Shown piece after piece: positions 33,097-41,075 of a stretch of DNA of 64,000 bases. The stretch's first letter is position 1, and every line of letters starts with the position of its first letter. This stretch comes from Halogranum gelatinilyticum (GTDB taxonomy: Archaea; Halobacteriota; Halobacteria; Halobacteriales; Haloferacaceae), in NCBI RefSeq assembly GCF_900103715.1, contig NZ_FNHL01000002.1:744001-808000 (forward strand), given 5' to 3'. Position numbers and translations under genes: made by a program. Below the pieces are notes generated by a model. That model did no database searches, was not told the DNA's origin, and was given only the letters and a program-made list of their open reading frames with translations.

Positions 33097-33403
33097 ACCT
33101 CCGGTTTCGGCGGTTTGGCGTAAAGGGTTTGGCGGTCTGGCCGTGTGCTGGCGTGGCTGTGGTCGGTCTCACGGCCTGCGTCAGAGAAGCACCGACCCGG
33201 CGGACGTGGCTTCGTGTTTCGACGTCCGACCTCGAAGACAGCAGCCGAAGCTGTCAACTACCGACTCCGATCTCGAAGGGAAGTGTTGTAGTGCTGGACT
33301 GTGACAGTGTGACTAGCATGATGTTCGTTAACACGAGACTAGCTGCCGGCGTTGCGGATACGCACACGGTACCGACAGCCGTCACGTCGGGGTCTCGGTG
33401 ACG
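33097..33403. other. 307-bp divergent intergenic region between mch and the HTH-10 gene
   Basis: It holds the mch TATA box (minus strand, 33118-33126) and, near the HTH gene, the inverted half-sites TTCGTTAACACGA (about 33325-33337), plus GACTAGC twice (about 33312 and 33338). No coding frame here is convincing. Confidence 0.5.
33118..33126 (-). promoter_or_regulatory. TATA box of mch
   Basis: On the minus strand it reads CCTTTACGC and is centred about 26 nt before the mch ATG, a leaderless arrangement. Confidence 0.5.
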
Positions 33404-34057
33404 ATGGCGACCCTTCTCGAACTCGACGTTCCGATGAAGAGCTTCGAACTGGGACAGGCGACCGGGTCGCTCCCCGGCAGCCACATCGAACTCGAACAGG
33501 TCGTGCCGTTGGACGACGGCGCGATTCCGTACTTCTGGGCCGAAGCGGCCGACTTCGACGCGTTCGAGGCGTCGGTCACGGAGTACGATACCGTCGAGGG
33601 ACTCGAACTGGTCGCGGCCGTGGACGGCCGTCATCTCTACCGCATCTACTGGAAGACACGCGGCGGGTTCGTCCGCGCACTGTCGGAGTCGAAGGCGACG
33701 GTCCTCGAAGGGTCGGGCAGCGACCCGTGGCGGTTCCGACTCCTGTTCCCGGCACGGTCGCACGTCACCGCGTTCCGAGACCGCTGTTCAGAAGCGGGAG
33801 TCACGTTCGAAGTCGTCCGTCTCTCACGAGTGAACGAACGGACCGGACAGCGGGAGTTCGACCTCACGGAGGAGCAACACGAGGCACTCCGGTTGGCGAT
33901 CGAGTACGGCTACTACGCCATCCCCCGCGAGATCTCCACCGCCAGCCTCGCTTCGAAGATCGGCATCTCCCAGCAGGCGATGTCCGAGCGGCTCCGTCGC
34001 GGGACGGCGAAGGTCCTCACCGCCGCCGTCGACACCGGCTCTCACTCCTCGAACTGA
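33404..34057 (+). CDS. HTH-10 (bacterio-opsin activator type) regulator
   Basis: 217 residues. The N-terminal 150 form a beta-rich domain like the one in haloarchaeal Bat-type regulators ('YFWAEAADFDAFEASVTEYDTVEGLELVA'), and the C-terminus is the HTH_10 domain: 'FDLTEEQHEALRLAIEYGYYAIPREISTASLASKIGISQQAMSERLRRG' (in parts) with a clear helix-turn-helix. There is no PAS or GAF sensor domain. ATG 33404 is chosen; GTG 33398 is also possible. Its last 16 nt overlap, tail to tail, the thiamine-binding gene on the other strand. Target genes are unknown; mch lies divergently upstream. Confidence 0.88.
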   Translation: MATLLELDVPMKSFELGQATGSLPGSHIELEQVVPLDDGAIPYFWAEAADFDAFEASVTEYDTVEGLELVAAVDGRHLYRIYWKTRGGFVRALSESKATVLEGSGSDPWRFRLLFPARSHVTAFRDRCSEAGVTFEVVRLSRVNERTGQREFDLTEEQHEALRLAIEYGYYAIPREISTASLASKIGISQQAMSERLRRGTAKVLTAAVDTGSHSSN

Positions 34058-34377
34058 GCCGTCTCGTCCCGTTCCCGCCGTGCCTCGCGGCCCAATTCCC
34101 GCTCGACGGCGTCGACCTTGTCGCGGGCACGCTGCTCACTCGTCCGCTTGTCGTCGATCTTCAGAAACGTGCTCACGCGGTCGCCGTCGACGGCCTTGTG
34201 TGCGGCAGCGACGGCAGCAAGGAGGGTGTCGATGTCGTCGGCCTCGATGACGGTTCCCATCGGGTTCGTCTCGTAGGCGACGTCGAAGTCGTCGAGCGCG
34301 GCGACGGCCTTGGCGACCTCGCCGGACATACTGCCTTCGACGACCGGTGCGACACTCAACATGGCGATGACTGTCAT
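34042..34377 (-). CDS. MTH1187-family thiamine-binding protein
   Basis: 111 residues. The small ferredoxin-like fold of this family (DUF77) is recognisable: 'VIAMLSVAPVVEGSMSGEVAKAVAALDD', 'YETNPMGTVIEADDIDTLLAAVAAAHKAV', 'DRVSTFLKIDDKRT'. Family members bind thiamine or a related pyrimidine and form tetramers. The C-terminal 30 residues (KVDAVERELGREARRERDETAQFEE) are a charged helix. The start is ATG 34377. It overlaps the 3' end of the HTH-10 gene by 16 nt on the opposite strand and is divergent from the YihY-like gene. Confidence 0.88.
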   Translation of the reverse strand: MTVIAMLSVAPVVEGSMSGEVAKAVAALDDFDVAYETNPMGTVIEADDIDTLLAAVAAAHKAVDGDRVSTFLKIDDKRTSEQRARDKVDAVERELGREARRERDETAQFEE

Positions 34378-34500
34378 ATCCGTGTGGACGTCGGCCGGAG
34401 GCGTAACTGTCGGGGTCGGTGGAAGTCCGGACGGCTGTGCAGGCGAGCGACGTCGGCGACGGCAGTCGGTGTTATCCCTCCGCCTGTCGTATCCGGTGAC

Positions 34501-35574
34501 ATGAACCGACGAGCCGAACGCGGACTGGAGGTCGGCCGCGCCATCGTCACCGAGATCCGCGTCGAGAAGATCACTTTCCTCGCGGGCAGCATCGCCTACC
34601 ACGCCTTCATCTCGCTCTTACCGCTCCTGTTGCTCATCCTCGCGGCCATCTCGGCCGTCGGCAACAGTTCGCTGGAGGCGGGCTTCATCCGCCTGCTCGA
34701 AGCCGTCCTGACGCCCGGCGCGCGACAACTGTTGCTCGACGAACTCCAGACCGCCGGGGGGTCGACGAGTCTGACGCTCGTCGGCGGCGTCGTCCTCGTC
34801 TGGGGGACGCTGCGCATCTTCCGGGGGCTGGACACCGCCTTCTCGGACATCTACGAGACGGAGGCAGAGAACACGCTCGCCGACCAGCTGTCGGACGGCA
34901 TCATCGTCCTCGTCACCTTCGGTCTCGCCGTCGTCGCCGCCGTCGTCATCCAGTCGCTCATCCCCGTCGGCAGCGACGGTCTGCTGGCGTGGACGCTCTC
35001 GCGACTCGCACTCGTCGTCGGACTCTCGCTGACGTTCTTCCCGATGTACTACATCTTCCCCGACACGGACGTGAGCACCGTCGAAGTCCTGCCGGGGACG
35101 CTCTTCGCCGCGGTCGGTCTCGTCACCTTCGAGACGCTCTTCGCCCTCTACACGCAGGGCGGCGACAAGAGCGTCGTCGGCGGGATTCTCGTCCTTCTGA
35201 CGTGGCTCTACTTCAGCGGGCTGGTCATCCTCCTCGGCGTCGTCATCAACGCGGTCCTCTCGAACCGGAGTGCCGACGTCAACATCCGCCCCGTTATCGG
35301 TGGAGTCCGTCCCGTAGCGAAGCGTGAGAAGCCCGAACGGGGGACGGTCGTCGCCGCGCTCACCGACCTGAAGCAACTGCTCGACACCGAGGAGGACGTC
35401 GTCGTCACCGTCGGCGACCGCTCGGTCACGCTCCCCGCGCCCCAGCGGTACGAGACGGACACCGAGACCGGACGGTTCGGGCTCCTCGACGGTGGCGTCG
35501 GCATCGAACTCCGGTGGTCGCCGCGCGACGACGGGGATTCGGAGACGGTCGCCGCCAGCGACAGCCCGGAGTGA
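34501..35574 (+). CDS. YihY/BrkB-family membrane protein
   Basis: 357 residues with about six membrane helices in residues 25-265. The family signatures are 'KITFLAGSIAYHAFISLLPLLLLI', 'VLVWGTLRIFRGLDTAFSDIY' and 'YYIFPDTDVSTVEVLPGTLFAAV' in parts, then 'SVVGGILVLLTWLYFSGLVILLGVVINAVL'. The C-terminal 90 residues are soluble and acidic, typical for the halophilic members. The family (once misnamed RNase BN) has no settled function. The ATG at 34501 is preceded by a short gap shared with the divergent thiamine-binding gene. Confidence 0.88.
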   Translation: MNRRAERGLEVGRAIVTEIRVEKITFLAGSIAYHAFISLLPLLLLILAAISAVGNSSLEAGFIRLLEAVLTPGARQLLLDELQTAGGSTSLTLVGGVVLVWGTLRIFRGLDTAFSDIYETEAENTLADQLSDGIIVLVTFGLAVVAAVVIQSLIPVGSDGLLAWTLSRLALVVGLSLTFFPMYYIFPDTDVSTVEVLPGTLFAAVGLVTFETLFALYTQGGDKSVVGGILVLLTWLYFSGLVILLGVVINAVLSNRSADVNIRPVIGGVRPVAKREKPERGTVVAALTDLKQLLDTEEDVVVTVGDRSVTLPAPQRYETDTETGRFGLLDGGVGIELRWSPRDDGDSETVAASDSPE

Positions 35575-35627
35575 CCCACGAGCCGCCGATTCCACGGCTT
35601 TTTCCGAGCTGACGGCGATGGCTCGGT

Positions 35628-35933
35628 ATGGCCGAACCCTATCTCTCACATCCCGTCCGTCACATCCGCGACGACCCGATCGCCGACGAGTCGGCGTCGC
35701 TCGTGGTCGAACTCGCCGCCGACGAGCACTACGACGACCTCGTCGCGACGGTCGCGAACCTCGATGGCTCCGTCGACCGCGATCTCGGCTTCTCCTCACA
35801 TCTGGTCACGCTCCCGCAGACGGCCGTCGCCGACCTCTGTTCCCTCGACTTCCTCGACCGCGTCGAGACGGCCGACACCATCTCCCTCGGCGTCGAACCC
35901 GATGCCACCGAGGGCGTCGGCGACGACGAGTAG
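35628..35933 (+). CDS. Conserved hypothetical protein, 101 aa
   Basis: 101 residues, acidic, no membrane segment. The pattern 'ASLVVELAADEHYDDLVATVANLDGSVDRDLGF' and 'LVTLPQTAVADLCSLDFLDRVETADTI' resembles the ferredoxin-like fold of subtilase propeptides/I9 inhibitors (beta strand, helix, 'G..v..dl', 'LPq..v..l..l..v..ve'). This is an inference from pattern only. It starts 53 bp after the YihY-like gene and ends 4 bp from the convergent MaoC gene. Not otherwise recognised. Confidence 0.65.
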   Translation: MAEPYLSHPVRHIRDDPIADESASLVVELAADEHYDDLVATVANLDGSVDRDLGFSSHLVTLPQTAVADLCSLDFLDRVETADTISLGVEPDATEGVGDDE

Positions 35934-35937
35934 TCTG

Positions 35938-36408
35938 TCACTCTTCTCTGCACGCGACGAGTGCTAACACGGTCCACGAAACGACGACCTCGTCGTCCTG
36001 ATTGACGCCCGTGACGTGGACGTCGACGTAGCCGCGCTCGGGATTCGATTCTGAGACCCGCATCTCGCCGAGTTCCACCCAGCCCGAGAGCGTGTCACCG
36101 GGATAGACCGGCCGGTGCCAGCGGAAATCTTCGAGACCGCGGCCGCAGAGAAAGGCGATCTCGTGGAAGAACGCCCGCGTCGCCATCGCGTTACAGACGC
36201 AGTAGGTGTGCAGCCCGCTGGCGACGAGTTCGCCGAACATCGACCGCTCGGCGGCCGCGTCGTCGACGTGAAACGGCTGGGGGTCGTACCGCTCGGCGAA
36301 GTCGACGATGGTCTCGCGGGTCAGCGTCTTCTCGCCGAACGTCCAGACGGCGTCGGGGTCGAGATCTTCGAAGTACAGGGGGTCGTCGGTGACTGCCTGT
36401 GCGTCCAT
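35938..36408 (-). CDS. MaoC-like hot-dog dehydratase
   Basis: 156 residues with the MaoC hydratase pattern: 'LTRETIVDFAERYDPQPFHVDDAAAERSMFGELVASGLHT' (in parts) holds the catalytic Asp-His pair, and 'RWHRPVYPGDTLSGWVEL' is the second conserved segment. It probably hydrates an enoyl-CoA. ATG 36408 (MDAQAVTDDPLYFEDL) is chosen; the frame is open a further 56 codons but that part is basic and unlike the family. A 10-bp perfect hairpin lies 43 bp upstream of this start. Confidence 0.88.
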   Translation of the reverse strand: MDAQAVTDDPLYFEDLDPDAVWTFGEKTLTRETIVDFAERYDPQPFHVDDAAAERSMFGELVASGLHTYCVCNAMATRAFFHEIAFLCGRGLEDFRWHRPVYPGDTLSGWVELGEMRVSESNPERGYVDVHVTGVNQDDEVVVSWTVLALVACREE

Positions 36409-36450
36409 TGGCGGCACTGGGTCGAGGTGGTCGAAAGGGATTCCGCTTCT

Positions 36451-36476
36451 CGCGTGCGCGATCGCTCGCGCACGCG
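36451..36476. promoter_or_regulatory. Perfect 10-bp hairpin between the MaoC and tRNA genes
   Basis: CGCGTGCGCG (36451-36460), a 6-nt loop and CGCGCACGCG (36467-36476). It may end the tRNA transcript that enters from the right or act on the MaoC gene. Confidence 0.5.
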
Positions 36477-36608
36477 TGGGCAAAGGAAGAAACAGTGCCA
36501 GCTGTCGGCTGCCATCTGACCGGGATTCGAGCCACGGTCGCTCTGTTCGCCGTGCTCGCGACGCTCCCTGGTTCAAACCTCAGCGTACCACACTCACTAC
36601 GGTTCGTC

Positions 36609-36630
36609 GTGCCGAGACGAGACTCGGCAC
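36609..36630 (-). terminator. Hairpin downstream of the tRNA-Gly pair
   Basis: Perfect 8-bp stem, 36609-36616 against 36623-36630, with a 6-nt loop, 25 bp past the 3' end of the second transcribed tRNA. It may be a terminator or a processing hairpin. Confidence 0.45.
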
Positions 36631-36654
36631 TCAGAACGTAGTAGATGAGAGAAG

Positions 36655-36725
36655 TGCACTGACTGGGATTTGAACCCAGGTTGTGACCATGGCAAGGTCA
36701 CGTGATACCACTACACTATCAGTGC
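36655..36725 (-). tRNA. tRNA-Gly (GCC), distal copy
   Basis: 71 nt on the minus strand with discriminator A. The acceptor arm GCACTGA pairs with TCAGTGC, the anticodon stem TGACC/GGTCA holds the loop TTGCCAT with anticodon GCC (complement at 36691-36693), and the T loop reads GGTTCAAATCC. No CCA is encoded and no intron is seen. It is identical to the copy 18 nt upstream. Confidence 0.95.
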
Positions 36726-36743
36726 GAGCAAGCGGTGTGGGAG

Positions 36744-36814
36744 TGCACTGACTGGGATTTGAACCCAGGTTGTGACCATGGCAAGGTCACGTGATACCAC
36801 TACACTATCAGTGC
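36744..36814 (-). tRNA. tRNA-Gly (GCC), proximal copy
   Basis: 71 nt, identical in sequence to the copy at 36655-36725, anticodon GCC (complement at 36780-36782). The two are separated by 18 nt and lie behind one promoter-like element, so they are probably made as one precursor and cut apart. Confidence 0.95.
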
Positions 36815-36858
36815 ACGTCCGTACCGCGTCGTGCTACAATAGCAGCTAACACGAGATT

Positions 36859-36869
36859 ACTTATTAAGG
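36859..36869 (-). promoter_or_regulatory. Promoter of the tRNA-Gly pair
   Basis: On the minus strand the element reads CCTTAATAAGT, about 50 nt before the first tRNA. Allowing about 26 nt to the start of transcription, the leader would be about 20-25 nt. Confidence 0.65.
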
Positions 36870-36969
36870 GTTCCGAAATCTCGGAGAATCGCGGGCCAGC
36901 GTGGGGGTAATTCGCACGAGACAGACACTCACGAAAACCCCACGAAACCCCATGTGACGGCCTCACAAC

Positions 36970-36998
36970 AGCGAATCCCATTCGCTACCCTTTTACGG
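36970..36998 (+). promoter_or_regulatory. Promoter and inverted repeat of the ribosomal protein operon
   Basis: A TATA-like CCTTTTACG (36989-36997) lies about 55 nt before the SPOUT methyltransferase ATG. Directly upstream is a perfect 7-bp inverted repeat, AGCGAAT (36970-36976) and ATTCGCT (36980-36986), covering the place where TFB would bind. Confidence 0.5.
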
Positions 36999-37050
36999 GA
37001 GGCTTCGGTACAATCGCTACAGTCTAGTGGCGAGACGCCAAAGGACGGCC

Positions 37051-37896
37051 ATGACAATCACCGTCTGCGTGCCGTCCTCGCTCGTCCGGGAAGCCGAGGA
37101 CAAACGCGAGGCAACTCGCAAGCTCGGCTACGTCGCCCGCGCGGCGACCGTGTTCCGGGCGGACAGACTCGTCGTCTTCCCCGACCGGGAAGGCGAAGAA
37201 CGCTGGGGTGGTGAGTTCGTCACCACCGTACTCCAGTACGCCGTGACGCCCCCCTACCTCAAGCAGGAGGCCTGGGACGTCCGCGACGAGCTGGAGTACG
37301 TTGGTGTGCTCCCGCCGCTGCGCGTCTCACCACAGACCGGCTCCGAACCAGACGGTTCGGAGTCGTTAACACAGGGAATCGTGACCGAGGTCGGACCTGA
37401 AGGCCGCGTTCGGGTCAATTGCGGAATGCAACACCCGATCTCCCTCCTCACCCCCTCCGGAATGGAGGTCGAGGCGGGGGAGCGCGTCACCGTCAGGATC
37501 TCTTCGAGAGAACCGGTCCGTGCGCGAATCGTCGATGAGACCCCTCCGGGGTACGTCGTCGAACGCACGGACCTCGCCGAAGCGCTCGACCGGGACGACG
37601 CCGGCGTCAGCATCGCCACGTCGCGACACGGGGAGGAACTCTCCGTCCAGCGACTGTCGACGCTCGTCGGCCGATTACACGACGGGATGACTGTCGTGTT
37701 CGGATCCCCCGGACGAGGGCTTCCGGACATCCTCGACATCGATGTCGAGGACCTCCCCACCGAACGTGGGGCGAGCGTCGGACCCGGCAGCGGGTTCGAC
37801 CTCTGGCTGAATACGATTCCGCGACAGGGCAGCGAGGTGGTGCGAACCGAAGAAGCGATGTTCGCCTCCCTCGCCTGCCTGACACTCACGGAGTGA
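37051..37896 (+). CDS. SPOUT-family RNA methyltransferase (DUF171 type)
   Basis: 281 residues. The archaeal family (putative RNA uridine-N3 methyltransferase) is recognisable by 'RKLGYVARAATVFRADRLVVFPD', 'VLQYAVTPPYLKQEAW' and 'LPPLRV' at the N-terminus, an OB-fold-like insert in the middle ('GIVTEVGPEGRVRVNCGMQHPISL' in parts) and the knot region 'VVFGSPGRGLPDIL' and 'NTIPRQGSEVVRTEEAMFASLACL'. It is likely to methylate rRNA. It starts the ribosomal protein block; L3 begins 5 bp after its stop. ATG 37051 (MTITVCVPSS) is preferred to GTG 37027. Confidence 0.88.
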   Translation: MTITVCVPSSLVREAEDKREATRKLGYVARAATVFRADRLVVFPDREGEERWGGEFVTTVLQYAVTPPYLKQEAWDVRDELEYVGVLPPLRVSPQTGSEPDGSESLTQGIVTEVGPEGRVRVNCGMQHPISLLTPSGMEVEAGERVTVRISSREPVRARIVDETPPGYVVERTDLAEALDRDDAGVSIATSRHGEELSVQRLSTLVGRLHDGMTVVFGSPGRGLPDILDIDVEDLPTERGASVGPGSGFDLWLNTIPRQGSEVVRTEEAMFASLACLTLTE

Positions 37897-37900
37897 AACA

Positions 37901-38917
37901 ATGCCACAACCAAGCAGACCACGAAAAGGTTCAATGGGCTTCGGCCCGCGCAAGCGCGCGACGAGCGAAGTCCCTCGTATTCGGTCGTGGCCGGATGACG
38001 AGGGCTCGCCCGCGCTGCAGGGCTTCGCTGGCTACAAAGCCGGCATGACCCACGTCGTGATGGTGAACGACGAATCCAACTCCCCGCGCGAGGGGATGGA
38101 GGAGTCGGTTCCCGTCACGGTCGTGGAGACGCCCCCGATGCGTGCGGTCGCCCTTCGAGCCTACAAGGAAACGGCGTACGGAAAGAAGCCGGTAACCGAG
38201 GTTTGGACGACCGAGTTCCACGAGGAACTCGACCGAACCCTCGACCTCCCGGCGGAGAGTACCTTCGACGAGGACGCAGACGAGCTGCGTTCGCTGCTCG
38301 ACGACGGCCAGGTGGACGATCTGCGGATGATCACCCACACCGTCCCGAGCGCGCTCAAGAACGTCCCGAAGAAGAAGCCCGACGTGATGGAGACTCGCGT
38401 CGGTGGCGGCTCCCTCGAGGAACGTGCGGACTTCGCACTCGAACTCATCGAGGAGGGCGGCGAACACGCGATGGAAGACGTCTTCCGTCCCGGCCAGTAC
38501 CTCGACGTCAGCGGTGTGACGAAGGGGAAGGGGACGCAGGGTCCCGTCAAGCGCTGGGGCGTCCAGAAGCGGAAGGGCAAGCACGCCCGTCAGGGCTGGC
38601 GGCGCCGCATCGGTAACCTCGGCCCGTGGAACCCGAGCCGCGTTCGCTCGACCGTTCCCCAGCAGGGGCAGATGGGCTACCACCAGCGGACGGAGCTCAA
38701 CAAGCGTCTCATCGACATCGGCGAGGGCGACGACGCCTCCGTCGACGGCGGCTTCGTCAACTACGGCGAAGTCACCGGCAACTACGCGCTGATCAAAGGG
38801 TCGGTTCCGGGTCCGAACAAGCGGCTCATCCGCTTCCGCTCGGCCGTCCGACCGAACGACCAGCCGCGCCTCGACCCCGAGGTGCGCTACGTTTCAACCG
38901 CATCGAACCAGGGATAA
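37901..38917 (+). CDS. rpl3: Ribosomal protein L3 (uL3)
   Basis: 338 residues. 'SRPRKGSMGFGPRKRA' at the N-terminus and 'GVTKGKGTQGPVKRWGVQKRKGKHARQG' (in parts) with 'NLGPWNPSRVRSTVPQQGQMGYHQRTELNKR' are diagnostic of archaeal/eukaryotic L3, the long form. It sits near the peptidyl transferase centre and starts 23S rRNA assembly. It follows the methyltransferase by 4 bp and is followed by L4. Confidence 0.98.
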   Translation: MPQPSRPRKGSMGFGPRKRATSEVPRIRSWPDDEGSPALQGFAGYKAGMTHVVMVNDESNSPREGMEESVPVTVVETPPMRAVALRAYKETAYGKKPVTEVWTTEFHEELDRTLDLPAESTFDEDADELRSLLDDGQVDDLRMITHTVPSALKNVPKKKPDVMETRVGGGSLEERADFALELIEEGGEHAMEDVFRPGQYLDVSGVTKGKGTQGPVKRWGVQKRKGKHARQGWRRRIGNLGPWNPSRVRSTVPQQGQMGYHQRTELNKRLIDIGEGDDASVDGGFVNYGEVTGNYALIKGSVPGPNKRLIRFRSAVRPNDQPRLDPEVRYVSTASNQG

Positions 38918-38920
38918 ATC

Positions 38921-39667
38921 ATGCAGGCAACAATTCGTGACCTGAACGGCGACGACGCCGGTACGCTCGACCTCCCCGAGGTCTTCGAGACGGTTTACCG
39001 TCCGGACCTCATCAAGCGTGCCGTCCTCGCCGCGCAGGCAAACCGGAAACAGGCCTACGGCGCGGACGAGTTCGCTGGAATGCGAACCCCCGCCGAGTCG
39101 CTCGGCAGCGGCCGCGGTATGTCGCACGACCCCCGTGAGAACGGTGTCGCGCGACGTGTCCCGCACGCCGTCAGCGGGCGCAAGGCGCACCCGCCGAAGG
39201 CCGAGAAGGAACTGGGCAAGAAGATCAACGACAAAGAGCGCAAGCTCGCCGTCCGCTCGGCACTCGCTGCCACGACGGACCCCGAGCTCGTCCGCGAACG
39301 CGGACACCGGTTCGACGACGACGTCGAACTGCCGCTCGTCGTCTCCGACGACTTCGAAGACCTGCTGAAGACGCAGGAAGTCGTCGACGTGCTCGAAGCA
39401 CTCGGTGTCTACGCCGACGTCGAGCACTCCGACGAAGGTCGGAAGGTCAAGGGCGGTCAGGGGAAGACCCGTGGCCGCAAGTACCGCCGTCCCAAGTCGA
39501 TCCTCTTCGTCACCAGCGAGGAACCGTCGCGCGCAGCGCGCAACCTCGCCGGTGCCGACGTCGCCACCGCGGCGAACGTCGGTGCAGAAGATCTCGCGCC
39601 CGGCACGCACGCCGGTCGCCTGACGATCTTCACCGAGAGTGCCCTCGCGGAGGTGGCTGACCGATGA
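38921..39667 (+). CDS. rpl4: Ribosomal protein L4 (uL4)
   Basis: 248 residues. The globular fold starts 'TIRDLNGDDAGTLDLPEVFETVYRPDLIKRAV'; the extended loop with 'GAGMRTPAESLGSGRGMSHDPRENGVARRVPHAVSGRKAHPPKAEK' (in parts) lines the exit tunnel, and the C-terminus ends 'GRLTIFTESALAEVADR'. Its stop overlaps the L23 start (ATGA). Confidence 0.98.
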   Translation: MQATIRDLNGDDAGTLDLPEVFETVYRPDLIKRAVLAAQANRKQAYGADEFAGMRTPAESLGSGRGMSHDPRENGVARRVPHAVSGRKAHPPKAEKELGKKINDKERKLAVRSALAATTDPELVRERGHRFDDDVELPLVVSDDFEDLLKTQEVVDVLEALGVYADVEHSDEGRKVKGGQGKTRGRKYRRPKSILFVTSEEPSRAARNLAGADVATAANVGAEDLAPGTHAGRLTIFTESALAEVADR

Positions 39668-39915
39668 GCGTCATCGAGCATCCGCTCGTGACGGAGAAGG
39701 CGATGAACCAGATGGACTTCGACAACAAGCTCCAGTTCATCGTCCACGTCGACGCCACGAAGGGCGACATCGTCGAGGCAATCGAGTCCCGCTACGACGT
39801 GACCATCGAGAAGGTCAACACCCAGGTCACGCCGAAGGGGAAGAAGAAAGCAACAGTCAGACTGCACGAGGACGACGACGCGCAGGAAGTCGCCTCGCGA
39901 ATCGGGGTGTTCTAA
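39664..39915 (+). CDS. rpl23: Ribosomal protein L23 (uL23)
   Basis: 83 residues, the short archaeal form: 'VIEHPLVTEKAMNQMDFDNKLQFIV', then 'GDIVEAIESRYDVTIEKVNTQVTPKGKKKATVRL'. It binds domain III of 23S rRNA at the tunnel exit and is a docking site for SRP and the Sec system. It overlaps L4 by 4 nt and is 3 bp from L2. Confidence 0.97.
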   Translation: MSVIEHPLVTEKAMNQMDFDNKLQFIVHVDATKGDIVEAIESRYDVTIEKVNTQVTPKGKKKATVRLHEDDDAQEVASRIGVF

Positions 39916-39918
39916 TCC

Positions 39919-40650
39919 ATGGGACGTCGCATTCAAGGTCAGCGTCGTGGTCGCGGTGGGCCCACGTTCCGGGCACCGTCGCACCGCTACAAGGCCGAAC
40001 TCTCGCACAAGAAGTCCGAAGAGAAAGACACGATCTCCGGCACGGTCGTCGACATCGAGCACGACCCCGCCCGGAGTGCACCCATCGCCGCCGTCGAGTT
40101 CGAAGACGGCGACCAGCGACTCATCCTCGTCCCCGAGGGCGTCGCTGTCGGCGAGACCATCCAGGTCGGTGTCTCCGCAGAGATCAAACAGGGCAACACG
40201 CTCCCGCTGTCCGAGATCCCCGAGGGGATCCCGGTCTGTAACGTCGAGCGTCAGCCCGGTGACGGCGGTAAGTTCGCCCGTTCCTCGGGCGTTTCCGCCC
40301 AGCTGCTCAGCCACGACCGTCACGTCGCAGTCGTCAAGCTGCCGAGTGGCGAGGTCAAGCGTCTGAGCCCCAACTGCCGCGCAACCATCGGCGTCGTCGC
40401 TGGTGGTGGCCGGACGGAGAAGCCGTTCGTCAAGGCAGGGAACAAGTACCACAAGATGAAGGCCCGCGGGACGAAGTGGCCTCGCGTCCGTGGTGTGGCG
40501 ATGAACGCCGTCGACCACCCGTTCGGTGGCGGTGGCCGCCAGCACCCCGGCAAGCCGAAGTCCGTCTCGCGAAACGCACCGCCGGGCCGCAAGGTCGGTG
40601 ACATCGCATCGAAGCGCACCGGTCGCGGTGGCAAGGCAGGGAACAAATAA
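39919..40650 (+). CDS. rpl2: Ribosomal protein L2 (uL2)
   Basis: 243 residues. '[27 protein letters not shown]' opens the protein; the conserved C-terminal part '[37 protein letters not shown]' (in parts) carries the His of the GGG-x-H loop near the peptidyl transferase centre. Its stop TAA shares one base with the S19 ATG. Confidence 0.98.
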   Translation: MGRRIQGQRRGRGGPTFRAPSHRYKAELSHKKSEEKDTISGTVVDIEHDPARSAPIAAVEFEDGDQRLILVPEGVAVGETIQVGVSAEIKQGNTLPLSEIPEGIPVCNVERQPGDGGKFARSSGVSAQLLSHDRHVAVVKLPSGEVKRLSPNCRATIGVVAGGGRTEKPFVKAGNKYHKMKARGTKWPRVRGVAMNAVDHPFGGGGRQHPGKPKSVSRNAPPGRKVGDIASKRTGRGGKAGNK

Positions 40651-41072
40651 TGAGCTCGGAATACCGAACCGGCCGTGAAGGTGAGTTCACCTACCGCGGT
40701 CACACGCTCGACGAGCTGCAGGACATGGAGCTTGACGAGGTAGCAGAACTGCTCCCCGCACGGATGCGGCGAACTATCAAACGAGGACTCGGCGTCGAGC
40801 ACGAGAAGCTGCTCGAGAAGGTCCACAACAAGACCGAAGAGGAGACGGCAAACAATCCGATCCGCACGCATCTGCGTGACATGCCCGTCCTTCCCTCGTT
40901 CGTTGGTCTGACCTTCGCCGTCTACACCGGCCAGGAGTTCGAGCGCGTCAAGATTCAGCCCGAGATGATCGGCCATTACCTTGGCGAGTTCCAGCTCACC
41001 CGTAGTTCGGTCACCCACGGCCAGGCCGGTATCGGCGCGACCCGGTCCTCGAAGTTCGTGCCACTCAAGTAA
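40650..41072 (+). CDS. rps19: Ribosomal protein S19 (uS19)
   Basis: 140 residues. '[35 protein letters not shown]' in parts is the archaeal extension; '[47 protein letters not shown]' in parts is the core with the GHYLGEF motif. It binds 16S rRNA in the head of the small subunit. It overlaps L2 by one base. Confidence 0.97.
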   Translation: MSSEYRTGREGEFTYRGHTLDELQDMELDEVAELLPARMRRTIKRGLGVEHEKLLEKVHNKTEEETANNPIRTHLRDMPVLPSFVGLTFAVYTGQEFERVKIQPEMIGHYLGEFQLTRSSVTHGQAGIGATRSSKFVPLK

Positions 41073-41075
41073 GCC

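Noticed and set aside
36560-36590. Possible tRNA fragment (CTGGTTCAAACC, like a T loop)
   Set aside because: No D arm, anticodon arm or acceptor arm could be drawn around it; it is more likely chance or a degraded remnant.
36655-36814. Integration site at the tRNA pair
   Set aside because: There is no integrase and no truncated extra tRNA copy; the genes on both sides are ordinary core genes.
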